Shown: positions 16,664 through 25,666 of the stretch, in pieces
How positions within the stretch are numbered: position 1 is the first letter of the stretch
Layout of the letters: every line of letters begins with the position of its first letter
Source of the DNA: an uncultured Lachnospiraceae bacterium
GTDB taxonomy: Bacteria > Bacillota > Clostridia > Lachnospirales > Lachnospiraceae
Length of the DNA: 64,000 nt
Reading direction: 5' to 3'
NCBI GenBank assembly: GCA_910577015.1
Contig: CAJTKU010000007.1
Coordinates: 62,001 to 126,000 of the forward strand
Notes under the pieces: model-generated
What the model was told of the DNA's origin: nothing
The model's input: the letters and a program-made list of their open reading frames with translations, nothing else
The model's database searches: none
Position numbers and translations under genes: made by a program

Positions 16664-17632
16664 CTAAAATATTTTATTTTGCCTGTCACGCGCCCGCAAT
16701 AAACGCTGGCGATACCGGAAATCAAGTTCTGCCTTTTCGTCCGTTTTCTGCAGTGTGACAATAAACTCATTTCTGCGTGTATTCCACATATGGGTGATTT
16801 TCATGTCAATAACCTCTAATACACGCAGGTCATAAATCAATAACGCAAAGGATGTCGGCGTAAAAACATAGTGGTGAATGTCTATGTACTGGTTCTCACA
16901 AACTCTTCGCATTCCGTCCATGGCTGTATGTTTATCATGGAGAAACCGATAATCCCTGCTGCTGTGTTTCATAAGGAAATCCAAACCGGGCAGCACCGGT
17001 TTCTTCCATGATATTTGTCCCTTACGCGACACTACATTCATATAATACTCCGCCACGTTTCCCACGGACTGCAGGTCATTTGGCATATAGGCATTGTTTA
17101 AAACCTCCGCAAGACTTGTCGTATAGCGGTAATGGTCAAAACAGTACCGCTTATCGGGGACAGCAAGTCTCAGAATCCCATCCTTTTTCAACAGATTAGA
17201 ACAGTCCTGAAGAAACCCTGCAAAATCAGTGGTATGTTCAATCATATGGGACGCAATTATGTAATCATAATAGTCACTCTTCTGAATCAGCCTGCTGTAG
17301 CTTCCACTCTTCCACACATAATCAACCGGTTCAATCGCATCCAGATTGACACAATCATTTTTGTAGCGCTCTCTTAATCCGGCCTGGTCCAGCCAGTCAA
17401 GCGTTTCCACATGATAACCTTCTCTTTTGGGAACGACCGGACTATGCGACGGTCCAATCTCCAAGCCTTTTTGCTCCTTAGTGATTCCATCCAGAAAACG
17501 CATTTCCCTGAAAAAATAAATTTTTAAGGATTTTGGAATGTATCTGCTGTTTTTTATTCTCAATTTCCACTTATTATACATATCTTTCCTTGCCTTTTCG
17601 TTGGTTCTGTTTAAATAAACCCCCGTCTTCAC
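16664..17632 (-). CDS. Class I SAM-dependent methyltransferase
   Basis: 322 residues. GLEIGPSHSPVVPK around residue 60 is motif I, in the variant with a proline seen in methyltransferases linked to cell-surface glycan or natural-product genes. YDYIIASHMIEHTTDF is the motif IV region, and LRLAVPDKRYCFD is the post-motif strand common in this subfamily. The substrate cannot be read from the sequence. ATG 17632 gives a basic N-terminal extension; ATG 17581 is an alternative. No glycosyltransferase neighbours are present. Confidence 0.75.
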   Translation of the reverse strand: MKTGVYLNRTNEKARKDMYNKWKLRIKNSRYIPKSLKIYFFREMRFLDGITKEQKGLEIGPSHSPVVPKREGYHVETLDWLDQAGLRERYKNDCVNLDAIEPVDYVWKSGSYSRLIQKSDYYDYIIASHMIEHTTDFAGFLQDCSNLLKKDGILRLAVPDKRYCFDHYRYTTSLAEVLNNAYMPNDLQSVGNVAEYYMNVVSRKGQISWKKPVLPGLDFLMKHSSRDYRFLHDKHTAMDGMRRVCENQYIDIHHYVFTPTSFALLIYDLRVLEVIDMKITHMWNTRRNEFIVTLQKTDEKAELDFRYRQRLLRARDRQNKIF

Positions 17633-17658
17633 TTACATCACTGCTTGCAATAAACGAC

Positions 17659-18018
17659 TCAGTTCCAATATGTGCTTGAACTGCTGACAATTTTTGTCTC
17701 GCCGTTTTCCCTTTGCGAATATATTCTTGTGATACCCCACCACTGTGCGCTTCTGTCGTCTTCCCTGACATCGTAAGAAAAGGATGCTTCTAGCTCCAGT
17801 TCAGGAAACCTTTCCACAAGCTTTTCAAACACTTCGGTTACCTCTTTTTCACCTGCTTGCAAAGAAGTCTTTAATGTCGTGCCCGAGCGCTCCCATGTAA
17901 ACGCTTCATCCTGAAATTTACGTGCAAAATAAGCCTTCACAGTATCAAAAATTATGGAAGTATCCATTTCATGTGTACAGATTAAAATATCCATCGCTTC
18001 CTCCGCATTAAAAGCCAT
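17659..18018 (-). CDS. Hypothetical protein (119 residues), partner of the PIN/NYN gene
   Basis: A small acidic alpha/beta protein with SQWWGITRIYSQRENGETKI-like C-terminal strands. No family recognised. Its ATG follows the TAA of the upstream PIN/NYN-like gene with no gap, so the two are translationally linked and probably function together. Confidence 0.6.
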   Translation of the reverse strand: MAFNAEEAMDILICTHEMDTSIIFDTVKAYFARKFQDEAFTWERSGTTLKTSLQAGEKEVTEVFEKLVERFPELELEASFSYDVREDDRSAQWWGITRIYSQRENGETKIVSSSSTYWN

Positions 18019-18894
18019 TTACTTTTTCTTGCAGGAACCCGGCAGGTCCTTGATTAACGGCTGCATGGTCTGCAGCATCCGGCTTACCTTCGAACCGTCA
18101 GCATACAATTTCATCAGCCCATTATTAAGCTGCTGCCGGGAAGTTGCCCCCAAGATAATCTGAATAATTTTTTCCTTCTTATCTGTGTAAATTTTCTCTT
18201 TAAAATGTTCACCAAAAAAGGAACGTACCTGCGATTCCCTCTTTACATCCTTACTTTTAGGAGGTGCAAAACCCACCAAAATACTTTTTACAGCTTCAAA
18301 AACCTTGGAAACATTCTTCTTATATATCATGCTGAGTTCATTATAAATTTCACTCAGCATATCTTCATCATTGCAATGCTTCACAACACATTTACATATC
18401 CTGTTTGCTTCTTCTGCCGTATAATCCAAGTCCCTTAAACCATGCTGCATAAATGCATTTAATGCCGTTCGTTCTTGTCCCGAAAGCTTGGCTATTGCTT
18501 TCTTTTGAACAGTTTTCTTTTGGATTTCTTCCTTACTGTCCGGAATCTCCTGTTTTCGGGATACCTTTGTGTAACCTTCTTCCTTCCAGAATTTTATGAT
18601 ACTGTCATAATCCTTATCCTTACTGATAATGACATAAGAACACTTTTTCTCTTTATCTTTCCCGAGTAAAAAACCAAGATATGCAACAAGATGTTTGTCT
18701 AAGGACTGATTGCCCGTAGGCGTTTTATATCCTATGATATCGACCCCATTTTTTGTAAAAACAGTATCCATGCTAATCTTTGGCGCATTCTCAGTATAAA
18801 AAATGTATACATGGTCTGTTTCCGAAAGGGTCTTGATTTTTTCCATCCCTTCATTGTGGACATTTTCATAATCTACCAGATAATAAGTTTGCAT
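18019..18894 (-). CDS. PIN/NYN-like RNase domain protein
   Basis: About 291 residues. The N-terminal YYLVDYENVHNEGM holds the first catalytic Asp of NYN/PIN-like domains. GNQSLDKHLVAYLG and YVIISKDKDYDSIIKFW supply the later acidic residues, so the metal-binding set appears complete. The C-terminal half is helical, with a basic end. Such proteins cut RNA; the target here is unknown. ATG 18894 is preferred (GGGAG about 10 nt upstream) over the start at 18915. It forms a two-gene unit with the 119-residue protein directly downstream. Confidence 0.75.
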   Translation of the reverse strand: MQTYYLVDYENVHNEGMEKIKTLSETDHVYIFYTENAPKISMDTVFTKNGVDIIGYKTPTGNQSLDKHLVAYLGFLLGKDKEKKCSYVIISKDKDYDSIIKFWKEEGYTKVSRKQEIPDSKEEIQKKTVQKKAIAKLSGQERTALNAFMQHGLRDLDYTAEEANRICKCVVKHCNDEDMLSEIYNELSMIYKKNVSKVFEAVKSILVGFAPPKSKDVKRESQVRSFFGEHFKEKIYTDKKEKIIQIILGATSRQQLNNGLMKLYADGSKVSRMLQTMQPLIKDLPGSCKKK

Positions 18895-19069
18895 TTTCCT
18901 GTCACTCCCCCACAAGCATTGTTTTCAGGCAAATATAACATAAAAATACCAATTATATTCAATGTATCACAATAAAATCCTTTTTTCCATAAAAAATACA
19001 GAATCTCGCCAAAAACCCGCATTATCACCCCAAATTTACCCTTAATATATCCTATTACATTACAACAAA

Positions 19070-19126
19070 ATAGAAACTGTTAAACAAATTCAAACCTGCC
19101 CGTCTGATTAGTTTAACAGTTTCTAT
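19070..19126 (-). terminator. Long-stem hairpin downstream of the chemoreceptor gene
   Basis: A perfect 16-bp inverted repeat (ATAGAAACTGTTAAAC at 19070-19085 and its complement at 19111-19126) around a 25-nt loop. The minus strand continues TTTTGTTGTAA, compatible with termination of the chemoreceptor transcript. Confidence 0.6.
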
Positions 19127-19183
19127 CTTTCATATCCTATTCATCCGGCCTGTCTGCAAACGTCCACACTGCCGAATCCGGCG

Positions 19184-20911
19184 CTACAGCTTAAACTTCC
19201 CGACTTCGTTGTCAAGCTTTTCTGCGATTCCCAGATTGGCGTTTGCCTGTGATTCTATATCACCGACGTCATTTGTCAGGTTCACTGACATTTCCGCCAC
19301 ATTGATGACGCCCATCGTGCTTTCCGTCACCGCTATCTTTATGGCTTCCACTGACTCTTTTATGCTTTCCATGCCTTCTTTCAGCTGTTCGCTCTCCGTT
19401 GCAAACTGCTGCATCATCGCATTGATGTCTTTTGCATCGCCTTGGTAAGAAGCGCTGGTTTCCAGCAGCTTTTCATATCCGCTCATGGCAGTGCCGTTCA
19501 TAAAGCCTATCATTTCCTCTGCTTCCGCTGCAAGCTCGTCCACCGCCTGTATCACCTGCGCCGTCACGTTCTGTATCTCTTCGGCTGAATTGGCGGAACT
19601 TACCGCCAGCTTCCCGATTTCATCCGCAACCACGGCAAATCCTCTTCCTGCCTCCCCGGCCCTTGCCGCTTCGATGCTTGCATTTAACGCCAGCAGGTTG
19701 GTTTCCTCCGTGATGCTGATAATGTTCGTGGTAAGCTCCCTAATCTGCTCCACCTCTTTTGATTTCTGGATTTTCTGCTGCAGGAGTGCCGCCATTTTGG
19801 AAGCCTGCTCCCTGGTATCCCGCTGTGTTTCTATCGCCCTGTTATATATCCCGGACGCCTTATCCATAATCCTGCCGGTGGACTCGCTGCCTGTTCTGGC
19901 GCCGTGGTAAATTCCTTCTATCAAATCAAACGCCCTTCTGATGGACTCATTTATCTGGTCAAGGGAAGCGCTGGATTCCTCCATAGCAGCGCTCATCTGC
20001 TCCATCGTCGCCGATATCTCCGAAATGCTCATTTTGGCATTGGAGAGCCTTCCTGCCATGGTCTGGGAGGATTGGATTAGCAGGGCGGAATTTTCGGATA
20101 TGGAAAGCATGATTACCCTGATATACTGCAGCAGTTCATTTACATTGTCTGCAATCAGTTCCATCTCATCCCCGGTACGGACATCCAGTCTCTGCGTCAA
20201 ATCGCCTTCATGGTGCGCCAGTTCATAAATTTTGCTGTCCACCTTCCGCATGCTTCTGATGATTGCTCCGACTATGATATTGATAATGACAAGGGCAAAA
20301 ACCAGACAGATAACGGCAATCCGCACTACTTCCATCCATGTGTTATGTAAGCGCTCCACCACGCCGGACGCATCATAATCGCAGCCGACAACCGCTACTG
20401 TTTTTTCCCCGGAAGCGTCCTTGATGGGCATGTATGCCGAAATCAAATCCCCGTCTTTTGTGGAGTCTATAAAATCCTGCACATACGCCTGCCCGTTAAA
20501 CACACCCTCCAATTCTTCATACGGCACTTCAAAGAGTTTGCCGAATCCGGCATGGCTTTCCGTAATGTCTGTATCGATTCCGTAATATACCTGACTGCCA
20601 TCCGTGTACAAGGTATACAGATACCTTATCCCGCAGTCCTCCTTGACAGATGTCATAGAAGAGAGAAGTTCGGTATACCCGCTTCCTCCCTCATCTTCCG
20701 GCGAAAGCCCGGAAAGCAGCTCCCCGTCAATACTCCTCGCCGCAATCGAAGCCGCCATTTCTGCTTCCTCCACTCCCATTGCCACCAGACTGCTCTTAAT
20801 TCTCATATAAGAGCATGTCCCCATAACGGCGCACAGCAATACAATCAACAGACTTGCCAGCAAAAGGACCTTTACACGGACGCTCATTCTTCTAGTTTTT
20901 CTTTTTTTCAT
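19184..20911 (-). CDS. Methyl-accepting chemotaxis protein
   Basis: About 575 residues. A basic N-terminus is followed by a membrane segment (VLLLASLLIVLLCAVMG), a periplasm-like extracellular sensing domain of about 190 residues (with GIRYLYTLYTDGSQVYYGID, a CACHE-like pattern), a second membrane segment, a HAMP domain and the signalling domain. The signalling hairpin tip EETNLLALNASIEAARAGE is intact. It would signal through CheA/CheW to flagellar rotation. ATG 20911 has GGAGGTG 6 nt upstream. A longer frame to 21022 would run through the pdxT terminator and is rejected. The ligand is unknown. Confidence 0.92.
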   Translation of the reverse strand: MKKRKTRRMSVRVKVLLLASLLIVLLCAVMGTCSYMRIKSSLVAMGVEEAEMAASIAARSIDGELLSGLSPEDEGGSGYTELLSSMTSVKEDCGIRYLYTLYTDGSQVYYGIDTDITESHAGFGKLFEVPYEELEGVFNGQAYVQDFIDSTKDGDLISAYMPIKDASGEKTVAVVGCDYDASGVVERLHNTWMEVVRIAVICLVFALVIINIIVGAIIRSMRKVDSKIYELAHHEGDLTQRLDVRTGDEMELIADNVNELLQYIRVIMLSISENSALLIQSSQTMAGRLSNAKMSISEISATMEQMSAAMEESSASLDQINESIRRAFDLIEGIYHGARTGSESTGRIMDKASGIYNRAIETQRDTREQASKMAALLQQKIQKSKEVEQIRELTTNIISITEETNLLALNASIEAARAGEAGRGFAVVADEIGKLAVSSANSAEEIQNVTAQVIQAVDELAAEAEEMIGFMNGTAMSGYEKLLETSASYQGDAKDINAMMQQFATESEQLKEGMESIKESVEAIKIAVTESTMGVINVAEMSVNLTNDVGDIESQANANLGIAEKLDNEVGKFKL

Positions 20912-20948
20912 AACGCACCTCCTCTTGTAGCGCCTGCCAAAAACAGAA

Positions 20949-20984
20949 AACCCAAAACACCGGCCTATGCCGGCATTTTGGGTT
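20949..20984 (-). terminator. Terminator of pdxST
   Basis: AACCCAAAA-CACCGGC stem closing with GCCGGCATTTTGGGTT, followed on the minus strand by TTCTGTTTTT. It lies between pdxT and the chemoreceptor gene. Confidence 0.75.
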
Positions 20985-21018
20985 CCCACACATCCTACAT
21001 ACCAGTATACATCAAAAA

Positions 21019-21576
21019 TCAAATACTGTCCAGAAAATACCTGTGCAGTCTGGTATCTTCCGTAAGTTCCGGGTGGAAAGCCGTCACAAGCTGCTTTCCC
21101 TGCCTGGCCGCCACAATCCTGCCGTCCACCACGGCCAGCGCTTCTGCGTCGCCGTACACTTTAGTGATGTACGGCGCGCGTATAAAGGTCATTGGCACCC
21201 TGCCCAAATCCCCGCATATTTCTTCCGTATAAAAACTGCCAAGCTGCCTGCCGTAGGCGTTTCTCTTTACACGGATATCCATGGTTGCCAAGCAATGCCC
21301 GCCCTGTTCCGCTTCTTTTGCAAGCAGAATCAATCCGGCGCAGGTTCCGAACACCGGCAGCCCCGATACAATCCTGTCCCTGAGCGGCACAAGCATTTCC
21401 ATCTCAAGCAGCAGCTTTTTCATAACCGTGCTTTCCCCTCCGGGCAGAATCAGTCCGTCAAAATGCCTTTCCAAATCTTTCTTTTGCCGGATTTCAAAAT
21501 GGCTGACATCCAGCAGGTCAAGCATCCTTTCATGCTCGGCAAACGCTCCCTGTAATGCCAAAACTGCTATTTCCAT
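21019..21576 (-). CDS. pdxT: Pyridoxal 5'-phosphate synthase glutaminase subunit
   Basis: 185 residues. LALQGAFAEHERML at the N-terminus, LPGGESTVMKKLL, the nucleophile elbow FGTCAGLILLA with the catalytic Cys, and FHPEL with the catalytic His near the end define PdxT. It releases ammonia from glutamine and channels it to PdxS for de novo vitamin B6 synthesis. It starts 2 nt after the pdxS stop, a tight operon. Confidence 0.96.
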   Translation of the reverse strand: MEIAVLALQGAFAEHERMLDLLDVSHFEIRQKKDLERHFDGLILPGGESTVMKKLLLEMEMLVPLRDRIVSGLPVFGTCAGLILLAKEAEQGGHCLATMDIRVKRNAYGRQLGSFYTEEICGDLGRVPMTFIRAPYITKVYGDAEALAVVDGRIVAARQGKQLVTAFHPELTEDTRLHRYFLDSI

Positions 21577-21578
21577 GG

Positions 21579-22454
21579 TTACTTTCCCCGCTCTGCCATA
21601 AGCAGTGCGATTTCCTGCTCGTTAATGCCCACCATGGCTTCTCCCAAATCGGCGGATAATTCCGCAATCAGCCCCGCGTCCGTATAATTCGTAACGGCTT
21701 TTACAATGGCTGCCGCCCGCTTTTTGGGGTTGCCGGACTTGAAAATGCCGGAACCGACAAACACGCCTTCCGCGCCAAGCTGCATCATAAGCGCGGCGTC
21801 CGCGGGTGTTGCAACGCCGCCTGCTGCAAAATTAACAACCGGGAGCCTCCCGTTTTCGCGGACATACCGGAGCAGTTCTACCGGCACCTGCAACTGTTTT
21901 GCCGCTTCAAACAGTTCATCCTCGCGAAGGTTATGTATCCGGCGGATTTCGGCGTTCATGGCGCGCATATGGCGCACTGCCTGCACGACGTCCCCCGTCC
22001 CCGGCTCTCCCTTGGTGCGAATCATGGAAGCCCCTTCCGCAATCCGGCGCAGCGCCTCCCCCAAATCCCTTGCCCCGCAGACAAAAGGCACTTTAAAAGC
22101 CGTCTTGTCTATGTGGTAAACATCGTCAGCCGGGGAAAGCACTTCGCTTTCATCAATATAATCAATCTCTATGGCTTCCAGAACCTGTGCTTCCACAAAG
22201 TGGCCGATGCGGCATTTTGCCATGACAGGAATGGAAACCGCCTCCTGGATTCCCCTAATCATTTTGGGGTCGCTCATCCGCGAAACGCCGCCTGCCGCTC
22301 TGATATCCGCCGGTATCCTCTCCAGCGCCATAACCGCACAGGCTCCCGCCTCTTCCGCAATCCTTGCCTGCTCGGGCGTGGTGACATCCATTATCACGCC
22401 GCCCTTTAACATCTGCGCAAGCTGTTTATTTAATTCATATCTGTTTTCCTGCAT
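21579..22454 (-). CDS. pdxS: Pyridoxal 5'-phosphate synthase lyase subunit
   Basis: About 291 residues. MLKGGVIMDVTTPEQARIAE, then AVMALERIPADIRAAGGVSRMSDP, IGHFVEAQVLEA, IDYIDESEVL and the C-terminal PVVNFAAGGVATPADAALMM are near-invariant PdxS segments. The product joins ribose 5-phosphate, glyceraldehyde 3-phosphate and ammonia to form PLP. The ATG at 22454 (MQENRYELNKQ) is preferred; a longer frame to 22526 has no family support. No PdxR-type regulator is adjacent. Confidence 0.96.
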   Translation of the reverse strand: MQENRYELNKQLAQMLKGGVIMDVTTPEQARIAEEAGACAVMALERIPADIRAAGGVSRMSDPKMIRGIQEAVSIPVMAKCRIGHFVEAQVLEAIEIDYIDESEVLSPADDVYHIDKTAFKVPFVCGARDLGEALRRIAEGASMIRTKGEPGTGDVVQAVRHMRAMNAEIRRIHNLREDELFEAAKQLQVPVELLRYVRENGRLPVVNFAAGGVATPADAALMMQLGAEGVFVGSGIFKSGNPKKRAAAIVKAVTNYTDAGLIAELSADLGEAMVGINEQEIALLMAERGK

Positions 22455-22577
22455 ACTTCTATCATTCCTTTCCTGCTGATATTGAAAAGAATTGCAATCC
22501 CTTATGGGAGATATCTTATCCCACATATGGTATGACGAAAATATCCAGTTTTTGTATTTTTATCAATGCCAGTTTGT

Positions 22578-22787
22578 CTACTGAATGGAAATTACTTTAT
22601 AATCCTGAGCTTCCACTGTATTTTTCAGCGCTTCCTCCGATATCTCACTGTTTAATTTCACCACCGCACTGCCTTCTGCATGGCTGACAATTGCCTCCTG
22701 CACTTCGGGAAGCGCCTCTAAGCACTTTTTCACCCTTGCCTCACAGTGGCCGCACATCATTCCTTCGATTTTCATTGTTTTTTCCAT
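22578..22787 (-). CDS. Possible independently translated CopZ within copA
   Basis: Inside copA and in the same frame, GGAGGA is followed after 7 nt by ATG at 22787. This opens a 69-residue CopZ-like metallochaperone (MEKTMKIEGMMCGHCEARV) ending at the copA stop. The size is exactly that of free CopZ. Internal initiation could therefore yield both a fused and a free chaperone. Alternatively it is the relic of a separate copZ gene joined to copA by loss of a stop codon. Confidence 0.5.
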   Translation of the reverse strand: MEKTMKIEGMMCGHCEARVKKCLEALPEVQEAIVSHAEGSAVVKLNSEISEEALKNTVEAQDYKVISIQ

Positions 22788-25130
22788 TTTGATTTCCTCC
22801 GTTTTCTTTTCTTTTTCTATGCTTAATTGTGATAATGGAACTTCTCTTTTTCTCCGTCTGCTTTTTTTCGGCGTGTGGATGGGAACCAGATTCAGCCTGA
22901 GCGCATTTGTGACAACGCAGAAGCTGGACAAACTCATCGCGGCGGCGCCGAACATGGGATTTAACTGCCAGCCAAACACCGGAATCCAGACGCCGGCGGC
23001 AAGCGGTATGCCGATAATATTATAAATAAATGCCCAAAACAGGTTTTCATGAATGTTTTTCAAGGTGGCACGGCTCAGCCTGATTGCCGCCGGCACATCG
23101 CTCAGCCTGCTTTTCATCAGCACCACGTCCGCCGCGTCAATGGCAATATCCGTTCCGGCGCCGATGGCGATGCCGATGTCAGCCCTTGTCAGGGCGGGCG
23201 CGTCGTTGATGCCGTCCCCCACCATGGCTGTTTTTCCTTTTTCCTGCAAGGTGCGGATGACGTTTTCCTTGCCGTCCGGCAATACCCCGGCAATCACCTC
23301 ATCCACCCCTGCCTGCCTACCGATGGCAAGGGCTGTCCGCTCATTGTCGCCCGTCAGCATAACCACACGGATACCCATATCCTGAAGTTCCTTTACCGCC
23401 CCGGGGCTGTCCTCCTTTATGGCGTCCGCCACTGCAATAATGCCCAGAAGGAAGTTTCCTTTTGCAAAAAAGAGCGGGGTCTTTCCCTCTTGTGAGAGCC
23501 TTTCGGACTGCTCTTTTATTTCATCCGCAACCTCCGTCTGACTGCTTATGAAACCGTAATTTCCACCGCTTACAACCGTTCCCTCGTATCTGCCGGTAAG
23601 ACCGTTTCCGGGAAGGGCCGTAAAGTCTGTGACTTCCGCATCCTTCACGCCTCTTGCGGCGGCATATTCCAAAACCGCCGCTCCCAGCGGATGCTCGCTT
23701 CTTTTTTCCAGAATGTATGCCAAAAATAAAAGTTCTTCCTCTGTCACTCCCTTTGCCGGCAGGATATCCGTCACCACGGGCCTGCCGCTCGTAATGGTTC
23801 CTGTTTTGTCAAGCGCCACTATCTGCATCTTTCCGGCTTCTTCCAAAGAAATGGCCGTCTTAAACAGAATGCCGTTTCTGGCGCCGCAGCCGTTGCCCAC
23901 CATGATGGCTACCGGCGTTGCAAGCCCCAGGGCGCAGGGACAACTGATAACCAGCACGGAAATCCCCCTTGCCAGGGCAAAGCCGACGCTCTCCCCGACA
24001 AGCAGCCATACCAGAATAGTCACTGCGGCAATGCCGATTACCGCCGGGACAAACACGCCTGATACTTTATCCGCCACTTTTGCAATGGGGGCCTTTGTGG
24101 CAGCCGCATCGCTCACCATTTTGATAATCCGGGAAAGCGTCGTATCCTCCCCCACCCTTATGGCTTCACATTTGATAAAACCGGACTGGTTTAATGTGGC
24201 GGCAGACACCCTGTCCCCTTCCGCCTTATCCACGGGAATGCTCTCCCCGGTGAGCGCCGCCTCGTTTACCGCGCTGTTTCCTTCCACGACCACGCCGTCC
24301 ACCGGAATATTTTCACCCGGACGGACTACAAAAATATCTCCTTTTTTCACCTGCTCAATGGGAACTTCCGTTTCCCTGCCTTCGGTTAAAATAACCGCCG
24401 TCTGGGGGGCAAGCTTCATAAGTCCTTTTAAGGCGTCGGTGGTCCTGCCTTTTGACCTTGCCTCCAGCATCTTTCCTACGGTAATCAGCGTCAGAATCAT
24501 GGCCGCGGACTCAAAGTAAAATTCATGCATATAGGACATGACTCCCGCCATATCCCCTTTTGCCTGTGCGTCCGTCATGGCAAACAGTGCATAGGCGCTG
24601 TAGACAAATGCCGCTCCTGCTCCCAGCGCAACCAGCGTATCCATGTTTGGCGCGCCGTGCAGCAGGCTTTTTACGCCGCTCACAAAAAACTTCTGGTTGA
24701 TAACCATAATCACAACCGTAAGCAGAAGCTGCAGCAGTCCCATTGCCACATGGTTTTCTGCAAAAAATGCAGGGGCAGGCCAGTTCCACATCATATGCCC
24801 CATAGAAAAATACATGAGTATCAGCAAAAATCCTACGGAAGCATACAGCCTCTTTTTTAAGGCGGGCGTTTCCCTGTCTGCAAGCAGTTCTTCCCCTGCT
24901 TTTTCTCCCGCCGCCTGCTTTTCCCCTGTTTTTCCCTTTTTGGCTGCGCCGTATCCGGCCTCCTCCACCGCCTTTATAATCTCCTGTTCCGCCACTGCAC
25001 CTTCCACTCCCATGGAATTTGTCAGCAGGTTCACCGAACAGGCCGTAACGCCCGGCACCTTGGAAACTGCCTTTTCCACCCTGGCGCTGCACGCCGCACA
25101 GCTCATTCCCGTTACCGTATACTGCTCCAT
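22578..25130 (-). CDS. copA: Copper-translocating P-type ATPase with fused C-terminal CopZ-like domain
   Basis: 850 residues. An N-terminal heavy-metal domain (GMSCAACSARVEK, C-x2-C) is followed by the P1B ATPase: TGES actuator loop, CPC in transmembrane helix 6 (ISCPCALGLATP), DKTGTIT phosphorylation site, SEHPLG and GDGINDAPAL. After a charged linker (KKSRRRKREVPLSQL) comes a second metal domain, GMMCGHCEARVKKCLEALP, resembling the free chaperone CopZ. The ATPase exports Cu(I) across the membrane. The terminal fusion is unusual, and the linker contains an internal start signal (see the separate entry). csoR lies just upstream. Confidence 0.93.
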   Translation of the reverse strand: MEQYTVTGMSCAACSARVEKAVSKVPGVTACSVNLLTNSMGVEGAVAEQEIIKAVEEAGYGAAKKGKTGEKQAAGEKAGEELLADRETPALKKRLYASVGFLLILMYFSMGHMMWNWPAPAFFAENHVAMGLLQLLLTVVIMVINQKFFVSGVKSLLHGAPNMDTLVALGAGAAFVYSAYALFAMTDAQAKGDMAGVMSYMHEFYFESAAMILTLITVGKMLEARSKGRTTDALKGLMKLAPQTAVILTEGRETEVPIEQVKKGDIFVVRPGENIPVDGVVVEGNSAVNEAALTGESIPVDKAEGDRVSAATLNQSGFIKCEAIRVGEDTTLSRIIKMVSDAAATKAPIAKVADKVSGVFVPAVIGIAAVTILVWLLVGESVGFALARGISVLVISCPCALGLATPVAIMVGNGCGARNGILFKTAISLEEAGKMQIVALDKTGTITSGRPVVTDILPAKGVTEEELLFLAYILEKRSEHPLGAAVLEYAAARGVKDAEVTDFTALPGNGLTGRYEGTVVSGGNYGFISSQTEVADEIKEQSERLSQEGKTPLFFAKGNFLLGIIAVADAIKEDSPGAVKELQDMGIRVVMLTGDNERTALAIGRQAGVDEVIAGVLPDGKENVIRTLQEKGKTAMVGDGINDAPALTRADIGIAIGAGTDIAIDAADVVLMKSRLSDVPAAIRLSRATLKNIHENLFWAFIYNIIGIPLAAGVWIPVFGWQLNPMFGAAAMSLSSFCVVTNALRLNLVPIHTPKKSRRRKREVPLSQLSIEKEKKTEEIKMEKTMKIEGMMCGHCEARVKKCLEALPEVQEAIVSHAEGSAVVKLNSEISEEALKNTVEAQDYKVISIQ

Positions 25131-25219
25131 GCCGTCAGGCCTCCCTTCCTGTCCTCCGGTTTCTTTAAAGCTGCTCTTTTGAAACCAAAGCTTTCCCTTT
25201 CATAATTCCCAACTTCCGC

Positions 25220-25522
25220 TTATTTCATGAGTTTTTTCAAAATGCCAAGCAATTCATCCACCGTTTCTTCTTTGCCTTCCCTGATATCCTTTACCACACA
25301 GGTTTTCATATGGTTTGCCAGAAGCACCTTATTAAAACTGTTTAATGCTGCGTTGACCGCCGCCACCTGCACTAGAATATCCGTGCAGTACACATTCTCC
25401 TCCACCATCCTCTTGATGCCGCGCACCTGGCCTTCAATCCGGTTCAGACGGCGAATCATATCCTTGTATTCTTCTTGGGGCCTCTCCTTTGTTTTGGGGC
25501 AGCATTCCTTTTTTTCTTCCAT
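25220..25522 (-). CDS. csoR: CsoR-type copper-sensing repressor
   Basis: About 100 residues. The helical DUF156 fold is evident: MIRRLNRIEGQVRGIKRMVEE, then Cys in ENVYCTDIL and the His and Cys in LANHMKTC. This gives the C-H-C Cu(I) ligand set of true CsoR. Cu(I) binding releases the operator. ATG 25522 has GAGG 8 nt upstream and is preferred over ATG 25537. The gene precedes copA in the same orientation, so it controls copper export. Confidence 0.9.
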   Translation of the reverse strand: MEEKKECCPKTKERPQEEYKDMIRRLNRIEGQVRGIKRMVEENVYCTDILVQVAAVNAALNSFNKVLLANHMKTCVVKDIREGKEETVDELLGILKKLMK

Positions 25523-25591
25523 CGCATTAACCTCCATGCCGCAGCTTCACTGCGCTCCATATTATGACTCCGGTTTACATCCTGTTATATT

Positions 25592-25612
25592 ATATACCCC
25601 ATGAGGGTATAT
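25592..25612. promoter_or_regulatory. Candidate CsoR operator
   Basis: Palindrome ATATACCC-CATGA-GGGTATAT, 8-bp arms around 5 nt, about 70 nt upstream of csoR. CsoR operators are GC-cored palindromes of the ATACCC/GGGTAT type, so this is a good candidate for autoregulation of csoR-copA. Confidence 0.65.
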
Positions 25613-25666
25613 TGCAAGTGCAGATTGGTTATAGATAAATTTCTGAAGGGGTGATATAATGTACCT

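Noticed and set aside
20912..21022. Longer chemoreceptor start at 21022
   Set aside because: It would pass through the pdxST terminator; ATG 20911 has a strong ribosome-binding site.
21019..22454. PdxR-regulated pdxST
   Set aside because: No MocR-type gene is adjacent in the window.
23629..24519. Plus-strand open frame of 296 codons, rich in Ser and Ala
   Set aside because: It is the antisense shadow of copA.
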